Assembly: GCA_900074725.1 (NCBI GenBank)
Contig: LT598457.1
Span: forward strand, 1,364,001-1,428,000
Direction of reading: 5' to 3'
Length of the DNA stretch: 64,000 nucleotides
Source of the DNA: Lachancea dasiensis
Lineage: Eukaryota; Ascomycota; Saccharomycetes; Saccharomycetales; Saccharomycetaceae
The notes under the pieces were generated by a model, which worked only from the letters and a program-made list of their open reading frames with translations, did not search any database and had not been told where the DNA came from. The position numbers were made by a program, and so were the translations under genes. Positions 18,264 through 30,890 of this stretch are shown one piece after another (position 1 is the stretch's first letter; each line of letters starts with the position of its first letter).

Positions 18264-19487
18264 ATGTTTTCAATTAGCCAATCCCCATGCGTATACCAGC
18301 ATCAGCCAATGCTCGATGCATTCACTCCGTTCGCAATTGCACCTGAAAGCAAAAAGAGAAAGGTCTGCCATCAACCGGCTCTGTTTTCTCAACGTCAAAC
18401 CTCTAGAGCACCGGTCAAGATCGGAATAAGCGAGGACGACAGTCAGCATGTCGTGACTATCTACAAACAAGTAAGTGCGGATTTGGTGCATAAAGCTGTT
18501 TACAGCCATTTGCAAAAACTGAAGGATAATCGTCCTGCAAGTTACAGGGTCGTGAGAGACTTTTTTGGCAATGAGTATTATATTGAGGAGCGTTGGGACG
18601 AGGACAGTTTCATCAGAGAGGCGATGGCTTCTCTAGATTTAGCTCCAATCCAACGCCAAGTTGCCAAACAAAGCTTCAGAGACTACGAAATCACTTTAAA
18701 TCACAGGGGTGACGAACTCGTGTTGATGAGCCGGGCGGATGGTTTTCATAAGGAAGTCGCCCTAGGCGTGGAATTTGAAGACATATCCGTCAATGGATTT
18801 GAGATGGTGAGCGAAAGTGTTGCTGCATTAAGAATTGGAATAAAGAAGGCCGAGCCTAAACCTTCGCAATGGCAATTCGTCAAGATACTAAACGCCGGCG
18901 TTGAGAGAGAAGCTGTAAGAGAAGCTGAAAGAGAAGCTGTAAGAGAAGCTGAAAGAGAAGCTGCAAGAGAAGCTGCAAGAGAAGCTGCAAGAGAAGCTGC
19001 AAGAGAAGCTGCAAGAGAAGCTGCAAGAGAAGCTGCAAGAGAAGCTGAAAGAGAAGCTGCAAGGTACGCATCATTGAAGCGCTTGGAAGACCAGGAAAGA
19101 AGAGAACGCGCTGAGATAGCCAAGGCGCAGGCAGACCAAATTGCCAGGCGTGACGCTGATAAAGCAGCCAAGAAGGCCAGAAAGCAGGCCATCGCCGAGA
19201 AGAAGGCCTTTCTAATAGCACAGAAAAGATTGAGTCGCGAAGCTGCCGAAGAGGAGGCTGCACGCGCCGCAGCAACTTCTAGAACTCAAACTCCATCCCC
19301 CGTGGTGATAAATATTAATATTTCCGAAGCTGCCAAGACTGAGTCTCCCGCCGCTGCCACACCGCCATCTACTCGCGGCCGGTCGCACTCTCCAGTATTA
19401 GAAGATGTGGATGATGAAGAGATTCATCGCTACCGCAGATCTTTGGACCTCTCGCCTAGAGGGTCTTCGGTCGTGGATAACTTTTAA
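18264..19487 (+). CDS. BTN2: BTN2/CUR1 aggregate-sorting chaperone
   Basis: Relative of S. cerevisiae Btn2 (YGR142W) and Cur1 (YPR158W), stress-induced factors that gather misfolded proteins into deposits and can cure the [URE3] prion. The ATG at 18264 gives 407 residues, near the Btn2 length. Matching blocks are MFSI-SPCV at the start, RVVRDFFGNEYYIEE (about residues 93-107), DYEITLNHRGDELVLMS (about 139-155), and the tail SPVLEDVDDEEIHRYRRSLDLSPRG. Between them, residues of about 214-267 are a run of four-residue REAA/REAE/REAV repeats encoded by a 12-bp minisatellite. This is predicted to be a long charged single helix or coiled coil. S. cerevisiae Btn2 has a charged coiled region there without this regular repeat. 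An ATG three codons after a TTG fixes the start. Confidence 0.93.
   Translation: MFSISQSPCVYQHQPMLDAFTPFAIAPESKKRKVCHQPALFSQRQTSRAPVKIGISEDDSQHVVTIYKQVSADLVHKAVYSHLQKLKDNRPASYRVVRDFFGNEYYIEERWDEDSFIREAMASLDLAPIQRQVAKQSFRDYEITLNHRGDELVLMSRADGFHKEVALGVEFEDISVNGFEMVSESVAALRIGIKKAEPKPSQWQFVKILNAGVEREAVREAEREAVREAEREAAREAAREAAREAAREAAREAAREAAREAEREAARYASLKRLEDQERRERAEIAKAQADQIARRDADKAAKKARKQAIAEKKAFLIAQKRLSREAAEEEAARAAATSRTQTPSPVVININISEAAKTESPAAATPPSTRGRSHSPVLEDVDDEEIHRYRRSLDLSPRGSSVVDNF
18902..19062 (+). repeat. 12-bp minisatellite inside BTN2
   Basis: About 13 copies of a GAAGCTGCAAGA-type unit, with variants GAAGCTGAAAGA and GAAGCTGTAAGA. The variants sit at the two ends and the pure units in the middle, as expected for expansion by slippage or unequal exchange. 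The unit is in frame and encodes Arg-Glu-Ala-X. Confidence 0.95.
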
Positions 19488-19714
19488 CTAGAAAAATGTA
19501 TATTTAATGATATGAGTGCATGATATAGTAAAGACGTCACTTGTCTCCTATGACCCGTGTAACCTAATTCAGCAGTCACCAACACACAGGAAACGAAGTA
19601 AGCACATGTTACCCGAGGAGCAGTGTTTGTTTATCAGAAACTTCAGTCCGCTTACAGACCTTCGATCATCACTAGCCTATAAAATACACCACTTTCCATC
19701 AGCTTATAAATTAC

Positions 19715-19787
19715 GGGCGTGTGGCGTAGTTGGTAGCGCGCTCCCTTAGCATGGGAGAGGTCATCGGTTCGACTCCGGTCTCGTCCA
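19715..19787 (+). tRNA. tRNA-Ala (anticodon AGC)
   Basis: A 73-nt cloverleaf starting GGGCGTGTGGCGTAG and ending CTCGTCCA, nearly identical to the S. cerevisiae tRNA-Ala(AGC). The anticodon loop reads TTAGCAT on the stem CTCCC/GGGAG. The B box is GGTTCGACTCC. No intron is present. A T-run (TATTTTT) just downstream is the Pol III terminator. Confidence 0.97.
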
Positions 19788-20424
19788 CTTATATTTTTCC
19801 ACCCAGATTACCAATAATTTTTTCAATTCATCTGCACCCGATTACCGAGACAATCTAGGCGCAAAACGTAAGCCACAGCCAAGTCGCTCAATCGTGATAC
19901 TCATTTTTGGTGCAGAGAGCAGGTTTAGTCATCTTAAGCTTTCCCAGCATTAGCCCCTGCTTCTTCGGAACACTTTTCACTGGCGTCAACACAAACGCTA
20001 GAAAAATTGGTCATATTTACTCTATCAGCAATCAAAATACGCTCGTGGTGGTCTTTTAATTGCGCAAACGCCAGCAGGAATCGGAAGTGTAGTCAGTGAT
20101 TGAGGTTTCTGAGTGCCTGGAGAAATATATATAAGCAAATTGCTTGAGCGGTTGCTTCAGCAGAAAACCTGATTACCTTTAAACTAAACGATTGGCATAA
20201 GGACCTACGTTTGACCTAATACGGAGAGACTCCAGTGTGGGTTGGAATTTTAACTGTTCTTCTTCTGTCGATCGTTACCCAGTGGACAGATCACCTTACC
20301 TACAAGGTATAAACCATAAAGCTTCAAATTTTGAGCAGGTAGAAGGACGTCGTGTTAACTTGATTGCACATTAGTTCAAGTGTTGAGATTGTCTTAGAGC
20401 TAAAGATTATCTCGTAAGTATCCT
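19788..20424. other. Intergenic, tRNA-Ala to SIS gene
   Basis: 637 bp between the tRNA terminator and the isomerase ATG. A TATATATAAG stretch near 20126-20135, about 290 bp before the ATG, is a possible TATA element. I see no gene or repeat in it. Confidence 0.5.
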
Positions 20425-21378
20425 ATGGTCTCCCCAGCTGTAAGCATAAGGGACTACGATGCTACCAACACTTTCCAAGATATGTTATACCAGCATGCAA
20501 GGGCATTGAGCTACGCATCCGTTTACTACGGAGTGGATACCTGGGATATTACGCGTTTGCTGATGAGTCTCTTGGCCATTCTCCGTGAAGGTCGCAAACT
20601 GATTTTCCTAGGCACAGGTAAGTCTTTCAAAATAGTGCACAAGACGGTGGCCATGTTGACCTCCCTTGGAATAGACGCTCGGGCATTACACCCCACGGAG
20701 GCGCTACATGGAGATATGGGTGTAGTACGGCCAGGAGACGCTCTGTTGGTATGTTCCAGCAGTGGAGAAACTCAAGAGCTCGTGACGTTCTTGAAGCATG
20801 CCCATGCAGTGTTGGAACCCGGCTTGATAGTGCTAGTCTCGTCTAGTACTGGATCCTCGTTGCATGCGCTTGTGGACCAGGTGCTGTACGTGCCTCAGCC
20901 ACCTGAATTTCAAGAAAAGTACTTACAGCACGGGCTACCCTCACCGACAATATCTACCACTTTAATGCTGTCGGTCCTGGATTGCTTATGTCTGGCCCTC
21001 ACCGAGATGTATTTTGAGGGTAACCGTGAGAAGCGCTTGGCGTTCTTCAGTAAAATGCATCCTGGTGGTGGTATCGGCCAACAACTGGCAGTCCAGCCCG
21101 TAGATCCCACACCAACTCAGGCTCCTGTTCCTGTGGCCACAACGTCAAGAGAGAATGCCGGGCATATATCTTTGGATATTTCCGAGGGAGAGTTTTTACA
21201 GCATATCGTGGAATTAGACTATTGCTTGATTGACGGCGTTCGTTACAGCTCGCAATTTTTACAGCACAGGTATCGACTATGGAAAAATGAAACCCGCTCT
21301 TATAAATCTAAATCAGTTTTGAATGAAATCTGGAGTTTGGCATTGGTGCTGGCACCACATGCCACAGTCCCGGTTTGA
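20425..21378 (+). CDS. SIS-domain sugar-phosphate isomerase, KpsF/KdsD-like
   Basis: A 317-residue protein with one SIS (sugar isomerase) domain at about residues 35-200, matching the bacterial KpsF/KdsD/GutQ arabinose-5-phosphate isomerases. The family motifs are in order: FLGTGKSFK (nucleotide-like sugar-phosphate loop with the key Lys), HPTEALHGDMG (catalytic His region), CSSSGETQEL (Ser/Glu loop), and KMHPGGGIGQ, equal to the bacterial SHPGGALGR active-site His block. The bacterial enzymes carry two CBS domains after this; here there is only a tail of about 100 residues with no recognisable domain. I know of no close S. cerevisiae counterpart. It lies where BTN2 and KRE6/SKN1 are neighbours in S. 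cerevisiae, flanked by tRNA genes. The substrate is inferred from family only. Confidence 0.82.
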   Translation: MVSPAVSIRDYDATNTFQDMLYQHARALSYASVYYGVDTWDITRLLMSLLAILREGRKLIFLGTGKSFKIVHKTVAMLTSLGIDARALHPTEALHGDMGVVRPGDALLVCSSSGETQELVTFLKHAHAVLEPGLIVLVSSSTGSSLHALVDQVLYVPQPPEFQEKYLQHGLPSPTISTTLMLSVLDCLCLALTEMYFEGNREKRLAFFSKMHPGGGIGQQLAVQPVDPTPTQAPVPVATTSRENAGHISLDISEGEFLQHIVELDYCLIDGVRYSSQFLQHRYRLWKNETRSYKSKSVLNEIWSLALVLAPHATVPV

Positions 21379-22727
21379 TAAAGAAAAAAAGAGCAAGTAC
21401 CCTTGGTCTTGGTGGGAAACTACATGGATTAGGTTATTGTGAGCCCATTTAGCACTAGCGCTCAAAGAATTGATTTCTATACTCGTATCATGGGCAAAAT
21501 CAGCACACATTGGAAACCCAGCGGAACCAACTGAGTCGCATTTTGTATTATTTTTTCTGACAAGTGGACTGACGCAGCTGACGGCTGCTTTGCACTTCGC
21601 ATCCGTCTTGACTCGTGGAAGGTTGACATCTGTCGAGTTGACCTATTTCAAGGAAGGCACTTCTTCTGAGATTTTTCAGTGTGTCAGATTGTGCAAAACG
21701 GCTTCAATTTTCCCTTTCTTCCAGTGTTTTACGATTATGTCTTGTTCTAGAGGCAACCTTTTCGTGGTTAGGAAGTCCTGTTTGAACTACACAGTTGTTT
21801 ACTTGTACGTATTGAAGTGTGAGTTAGTTGAAATCCGGGATTGCACCATACTCGTGCAGCCTTTTTGTGCTGTATACTGGGTAGAAAACGGTTGAGCAAG
21901 CTCTCCACTTTGATGTGTTCGAGGTTAGAGCCGTTTTTCTGCAAGGACAGAGTAGATAGACGTTGATGCTGGATACTTTGTCATATACACGGTAAATACG
22001 CTGGAGGAGGGATATTCATAGAACAAACTATCAGTAATGCAACTCCAGTATATGGAGATTGAACGAGGATTCGGCGATCTCTGGGGCAGAGAGTTGTCCT
22101 CCAAAAATAATTTACTGCAGAAGGAAGTGAAAGATACTCTCATGAACGACATATTTATCGAGCTTAAAACGAACCCTTCGCCTATTTTCAAATTTTCCAA
22201 GGGTCAGTCAAGATACTGTCTATAGAAGCTCAGGAAGCTCATACTGACAGTCCTACGTGATGGCAAAAGCATCGTTGATCTTAATATTACATAGCCAAGT
22301 TTAAAGTTTCGTCGCACTGTCAGAAATTATCGATAATTATTCCCCCACATAAACTAATGTCAATTGATGTGACAAACAATATAAAAAAAGAGTAAGCTTA
22401 AGATGGTTGCAGCCGAGACCATACAGCAAAAATCCTCACAGACGCTTGGCTCCTCCCCACACTGACGAGACAGCTGGGTGGGCCTTCCTCATTGTTCATA
22501 AGAAGTTACGGGGAATGGCGCCGATCACGTGACTCAAGCATCACCCATTGATCGACGAGCCAGCTGTCCTTGGCTCCCCAGCTGATAGCCAGTATGGCAT
22601 GGTCATGCTCTAGCACAGATTTAACGTTCCGCTGCCGGATGGCCACCGCCAGATCTGCGCTATCGAGGACAATTAAGCTTGTTGGCTGCTTGAGAAACGA
22701 CTGCAATCTGTAATCTACTACAAATAC
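21379..22727. other. Intergenic, SIS gene to tRNA-Leu
   Basis: A stretch of about 1.35 kb with no supported gene. A few short frames exist, but none has recognisable sequence or a sensible start. It probably holds the isomerase terminator and tRNA upstream DNA. Confidence 0.5.
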
Positions 22728-22808
22728 GGTACTCTGGCCGAGCGGTTAAGGCGCCAGGTCGAGGTCCTGGTCTCTTCGGAGGCGCGAGTTCGAATCTCGC
22801 GGGTATCA
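22728..22808 (+). tRNA. tRNA-Leu (anticodon GAG)
   Basis: An 81-nt type II tRNA with a long variable arm, starting GGTACTCTGGCCGAGCGG and ending GCGGGTATCA. The anticodon loop contains GTCGAGGT and so reads GAG. The variable arm is the TCTCTTCGGAGG hairpin and the B box is AGTTCGAATCTC. No intron is present. TATTTTT follows as terminator. Confidence 0.96.
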
Positions 22809-24029
22809 CTATATTTTTACATTACTCTGTAATGTAACAATTACCCGGCCCTTTGCTCTTCCATTATTGTCCGTCTCTATATATAGAGCGGTTACAAGGA
22901 TGCCCTTGGATACCTATAACCAAACGCGAAACTCGTCAAAGACCTTCCAAAGAAGGCCGATCCAACCTCACACACTGGAACACGTCTGAGCTTCTAAACA
23001 GGCCTGTACCTTGTCTACCCGCTGCCTCGACCAGACTCAAAAAAATAACGGCCTGCAAGGCGTCCACACATCCCGTGTTTGCTACTTCCTGCTACATTTG
23101 GTGAGAACACGGCCCCGGTTTGTGCCTGGATATCCACCACAACGCGACACTTGAAAAGACTCGCGTTCTTTGAGCCCTCTGCGGATCAATTTTTTTAAAC
23201 TGGTCTCACGAATTACGTGTGTAGTGGGTTTTTTTTCGCTGAAAGAAGCCTAGCGTGATCCCAGCGGTGCTCTGCTTGCCTTCTGCTTCCAGGCGTAACA
23301 TCGACGGCAGGCTAGTTGCCAGGCGAAACCTCGAAAAGCGGTTGCCATTGCGATAGTCCAGTTTTTTTTTTTTGGGGTTTTTTACCCATTCCTCTGGTCC
23401 ACATACTTAGCAGCGACGCGGGCCGGCTAGCAACGAATCCATCCAAGCCACGGCCGCCGCTCCAGCACACTAGAAACAAGAACTGGCGGACTGGCTGTAT
23501 AGCCGTAACTTCTACCCACCAGTCTTGAGAAGTTTGCCTTTCGAGACGAAATCGTCGACCTGTCCGCTGAGTAACTAACAGTCCTCACGGATCTCTCACA
23601 CCCTTGTGTGCTTCAACTGTTATTTCTCGTACGCTCGCTACAACAAGATCAAAACGTTTTTTCAACTGCCGGTGTCCTAGTTTTTCCTGGACTTTGTTGT
23701 ATTTGTAATTTGGACATTAAGCAGTCCTCTCGCGTCGTGTTCTCCAAGCGTTTTTCCAAGAGGCTGATTACTCACAGTAATAATCTTACTGTCTTTCAGT
23801 TTCCCTTAGGTTTCCTTTCTGTTGGCCCCATCTATTTTTCCCAATATAGGCTTTTTCCTAGGATCAAGAAATTTCGCTTGCCAGCAACATTGATTAAATT
23901 CTTCAAGAAAACGCTTCAAGAGGTGAACAAAAAACAAACCCCGATAGCACCGTCTTTCTTGAGTCTTTTCAGTACCCTCCAACCGCCGCACTTGTTGCAC
24001 TCCCATTAACAGCTCTTGCTTTTGCTAAC
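22809..24029 (+). promoter_or_regulatory. Long KRE6 upstream region
   Basis: 1.2 kb with no supported gene between tRNA-Leu and KRE6. It contains homopolymer T runs (23362-23373 region, then GGGG and T6) and a pyrimidine-rich last 400 bp. A TATATATAGAG stretch near 22879 is too far upstream to be an ordinary TATA box for KRE6. It probably combines the KRE6 promoter with a long leader. Confidence 0.4.
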
Positions 24030-26168
24030 ATGTCAGTGCGAAACCTAACGGAGAAACACTTTGAAGAAGGCTCGAATTTGGACTCTCGCGAAAACCTCGC
24101 GCAATCCTCGTCGCAGCTGGGCTCTGCACCTCATAACCCGTTTTCAGATGACGCCGAGGACGAAATGTATGGATCTGGATCCTATAGCGCCAGTGACGCT
24201 TCGCTGATCCACCACGACAGCGACCGTAGCCCCGTGGAGAACTCCCGGGACGTTTCCGACTACAAAGGGTATTACTCCAGGGGCCCGGCGGGTGCTCGCC
24301 AGTCGGCCAGAAGTGGTGCTGCCGCTGCTGCGGCCGGAAGACTTGGTCGCGGTAGTTCAAGTGCAAGCCAAGCCATGCCCGCAGGACTGCCCTCCGGCAC
24401 GAGTCTTAACTCGCACCTAGGTATTTCCACCAACGACATCACAGCACCACCGGGCTTTGACCGCTATCCCATTGTCGGGGGTTCACGAGTGACCTCCATG
24501 GCGGTACCTCCCGGAGCCAGTACTTCCCACCCCCAGGGACCCAGCAACAACAACTCATCTGCGTCGATCACATCATCAGACCCGTTCATCAGTGACCAGG
24601 ACTTCTCACCCTTTGGTGGTTATCCAGCGTCCTCCTTCCCACTCCTTTTGGATGAAAAAGAAGACGACGACTACCTGCACAACCCTGACCCCGAGGAAGA
24701 AGCTCGGCTCGATAAACGCCGTTTCGCACTGGACTTCAAACATATGGACAAAAGAGCAGCTGGTGGGTACATCAGTTTCCTGCTTCTGTTTCTGGGAGCT
24801 ATCGCCGTGTTTGTCATTCTCCCCGTGCTTACATTCACCGGTGCCACCATACATTCACACCCACAAACAATCACTATCCTTTCGTTATATGAGTATCCAC
24901 AACTATCTGCCATTCGTACTAGCTTGGTAGATCCCGACACGCCAGACGACCAGAAGACCCACGAAGCCCTGGATGGCTCTTCTTGGCCGTTGGTGTTTTC
25001 CGATGAGTTCAACGCGGAAGGAAGAACTTTTTATGACGGAGAAGATCAATTTTGGACTGCTGTCGATATCCATTACGATGCTACCAAAGATCTCGAATGG
25101 TATTCTCCCGACGCTGCCATCACTGCCAATGGTACCCTACAGCTGACTTTAGACGCTTACAAGAACCATGGTCTATACTACAGATCTGGTATGATGCAAT
25201 CTTGGAATAAAATGTGTTTCACGCAAGGCTACGTCGAAGCCTCTGCAAACCTCCCCAACTATGGTAGAGTCATGGGACTGTGGCCTGGTATGTGGACTAT
25301 GGGAAATCTTGCGAGGCCAGGGTACCTAGCCTCAACCGAAGGATTGTGGCCATATTCTTATAGCGCTTGTGATGCAGGTATCACTCCTAACCAAAGTTCC
25401 CCCGATGGTATATCAATGTTGCCAGGTCAAAGACTAAGTGTATGTACCTGTGATGACGAAGACCATCCGAACCAAGGGACGGGTAGAGGTGCCCCTGAAA
25501 TTGATATCATCGAAGCCGAGACCGACACAACCATTGGTGTAGGGCTGGCATCCCAATCTCTACAGATTGCTCCCTTTGACATCTGGTACATTCCGGATTA
25601 CAACTTTATTGAAATCTACAATACTTCCACTACGGTGATGAATACCTATTGCGGTGGACCGTTCCAACAAGCGGTCTCAGCAGTTTCAACCTTGAACACC
25701 TCGTGGTACGAATTCGGCCCCGACGCTGGTTACTTCCAATCTTACGGTTTTGAGTTAATTAATGACGAAGAAGATGGGTATCTGAGATGGTTCGTTGGGG
25801 ATAAACCAACCTACACAATTTACTCAAAGTCCTTGCACCCTAACGGTAATATCGATTGGAGATACCTCAGTAAAGAACCAATGTCCATTATTTTGAACTT
25901 GGGTCTCTCCACAAACTGGGCCTACATCGATTTCAATTCTATATTCTTTCCAGTCACAATGAGTATTGACTACGTACGGGTGTACCAACCCAGTGATGCT
26001 GTCAACATCAATTGCGACCCTGATGATTACCCAACTTACGATTATATCCAAAGCCATTTGAATGCTTACACCAATGCCAACCTCACGGATTGGGAGAGTG
26101 CCGGTTATACCTTCCCCAAAAACATCTTGACTGGAAACTGTAAGAGTTCGAAGTTTTCTTTGTCCTAG
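24030..26168 (+). CDS. KRE6: KRE6/SKN1 beta-1,6-glucan synthesis protein
   Basis: Type II membrane protein needed for beta-1,6-glucan in the cell wall, relative of S. cerevisiae Kre6 (YPR159W, 720 residues) and Skn1 (YGR143W). It has 712 residues. The cytosolic N-terminal tail of about 245 residues is Ser-rich with a KHMDKRAAGGY end. A single membrane anchor follows (SFLLLFLGAIAVFVILPVLTF, about 248-268). The lumenal glycoside hydrolase family 16 domain comes next: it begins SSWPLVFSDEFNAEGRTF and carries the catalytic block EIDIIEAE, with Glu490 and Glu495 as likely catalytic acids. The C-terminus has Cys residues typical of the family. Its length is closer to Kre6 than to Skn1. Confidence 0.95.
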   Translation: MSVRNLTEKHFEEGSNLDSRENLAQSSSQLGSAPHNPFSDDAEDEMYGSGSYSASDASLIHHDSDRSPVENSRDVSDYKGYYSRGPAGARQSARSGAAAAAAGRLGRGSSSASQAMPAGLPSGTSLNSHLGISTNDITAPPGFDRYPIVGGSRVTSMAVPPGASTSHPQGPSNNNSSASITSSDPFISDQDFSPFGGYPASSFPLLLDEKEDDDYLHNPDPEEEARLDKRRFALDFKHMDKRAAGGYISFLLLFLGAIAVFVILPVLTFTGATIHSHPQTITILSLYEYPQLSAIRTSLVDPDTPDDQKTHEALDGSSWPLVFSDEFNAEGRTFYDGEDQFWTAVDIHYDATKDLEWYSPDAAITANGTLQLTLDAYKNHGLYYRSGMMQSWNKMCFTQGYVEASANLPNYGRVMGLWPGMWTMGNLARPGYLASTEGLWPYSYSACDAGITPNQSSPDGISMLPGQRLSVCTCDDEDHPNQGTGRGAPEIDIIEAETDTTIGVGLASQSLQIAPFDIWYIPDYNFIEIYNTSTTVMNTYCGGPFQQAVSAVSTLNTSWYEFGPDAGYFQSYGFELINDEEDGYLRWFVGDKPTYTIYSKSLHPNGNIDWRYLSKEPMSIILNLGLSTNWAYIDFNSIFFPVTMSIDYVRVYQPSDAVNINCDPDDYPTYDYIQSHLNAYTNANLTDWESAGYTFPKNILTGNCKSSKFSLS

Positions 26169-26934
26169 AATAAGCGAGGAGTGGGATTGTATTACAAGGC
26201 ATCTGCATACACACTGGAAAGAAGGCAGCCACCTTTTCGCAGACAAGATTCAAAATGGGCGTCTGCAAGTCCCTCTTTTGATCATCCACGTCTGAAGAAG
26301 ATACTGGTTTGTGGTAGGCTTCGGTAGGGTATAGCCAGGTACTCGATACCTATAAAATGGCGAGTTCAATAAGCCGTTCTTAGGTTGCTACATGTTATTT
26401 ACAACAAAGTGTTGTAGAGACGTCAAGCGATCAAAACGTTCCTCTACACTAACAAATGTATGGGTATAAACGTCTGTACTAATAAATAGGCCTTATAAAA
26501 TTGCTAAAATGGTTTGAGTGTGGAGAGTGAGGGAGAGGGTTTTGCGTATAGTGCTCAGGGCCAAGTTTAGAAAGCTCTAGAAGGCCGCGGTACTTTTCAT
26601 CAATCGTCTGTGAGCCGCCAAACTCTTCAAAAGTGGTCAAATGAGTATTTCGGGCTGTCGTGTCCCGCTTGCTTTCAACCTTTTCGCGATCGATAACGTA
26701 GCACCAGGCCGTATTTACTTACTCTACAAAGTGCGTAAGAGAGGCCGAGAAAGAATGACCTGAAGCTAGCTATTATAGGCTCAAGGCTCTAAGTAGTGAA
26801 TACAGTACCGCAATCTGCAGAAAGAGGGTTTACAGGTGTGATATTTCATCTCCATCGTCTTGGTGTGAGACTTGTGCGTCAAATGACATTCATTAGTTGG
26901 CATGTATCTATCACAGAATCGTAAATGTATCCTT
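26169..26934. other. Intergenic, KRE6 to tRNA-Gly
   Basis: 766 bp holding the KRE6 terminator and tRNA upstream sequence. I see no gene or repeat in it. Confidence 0.5.
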
Positions 26935-27005
26935 GCGCAAGTGGTTTAGTGGTAAAATCCAACGTTGCCATCGTTGGGCCCCCGGTTCGATTCCGGGCTT
27001 GCGCA
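26935..27005 (+). tRNA. tRNA-Gly (anticodon GCC)
   Basis: A 71-nt tRNA starting GCGCAAGTGGTTTAGTGG and ending GGGCTTGCGCA, matching the S. cerevisiae tRNA-Gly(GCC). The anticodon loop is TTGCCAT and the B box GGTTCGATTCC. No intron is present. ATTATTTTT follows as terminator. It lies 288 bp before MCM4 on the same strand. Confidence 0.97.
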
Positions 27006-27281
27006 ATTATTTTTGCAAGTAACAAGAATAGTGAAGCTATCAGGACGAAACAATGTGCTCATAAAGATCTCCAGTTGTTTCATCTATCGTCCCACTACTG
27101 AATACCAAAACCGAAAGTAGAGTAGGCTTGTATCGCTTTCAAGAATTGTGTTCTTTTTTGAGATATCAAAAAAATTGAAACGTTACACGTCTGGAAAATC
27201 TACAATTAATACAATCTACGTTCGACAGACAGCCTACATTTTGAAAAACTGTGATAACTTTAGCTCTGAGGTGGCAACTAA

Positions 27282-30344
<3,063 letters not shown>

Positions 30345-30890
30345 GTCTAGTTACGGAGCCGAGTGCTTTTCCTCAAATGAAATGTGGTGATGGCTATGGT
30401 TTATGCCATACTCGCGACGCCTCAATCCACACCACTCTCGGGTTGCCGGCTAGCAGGCTTCGAAAGATGTATTTAATGGTACTCATAGGTCACTGAGTAC
30501 TCAATTTCTTGTATTCACTTATCACGAGGACATTTGGAATGAACACCCACTGATGTCCTTTTCCACAAGGGGCATCAAACGAACTTACCCGTGGTTGTAC
30601 CACGTTTAAAGCTGCTCATTGGCCCGCTGAGCTCTCAGGGGTAAGTCTTCGAGATGACTCTCGGAAAAGGGACAACAGGTAGAAGAACCATGGATATAAA
30701 AAGGACGCTGGAGGTCGGAGTACGATAGTGTTTACTGTTGAACGGAAGTTAAACTCCCCCGAGAAGTTTAGCCAAAGTCGAGGTGCGAGACGTCTTTGGC
30801 CGGATTCATAGGCGAAGACCATTTCTGCTGCTGCTCTTGGTGGAACTTTCTTAGATTGAGTACTTGATCCATTTTTAGGTATAGTTCGAA
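30345..30890 (+). promoter_or_regulatory. GPH1 promoter with stress elements
   Basis: 546 bp between MCM4 and GPH1. AGGGG stress-response elements on the plus strand occur at 30568-30572 and 30637-30641, and CCCCC/GAGAAG motifs follow. In S. cerevisiae GPH1 is induced by Msn2/Msn4 through such sites. Their use here is inferred. Confidence 0.45.

Noticed and set aside
21470-21895. 141-residue plus-strand frame after the SIS gene
   Set aside because: No ATG at the start, Cys/Phe-rich random composition and no recognisable motif.
23608-24009. 133-residue frame in the KRE6 leader
   Set aside because: Starts without ATG, lies in pyrimidine-rich leader DNA and shows no known sequence.
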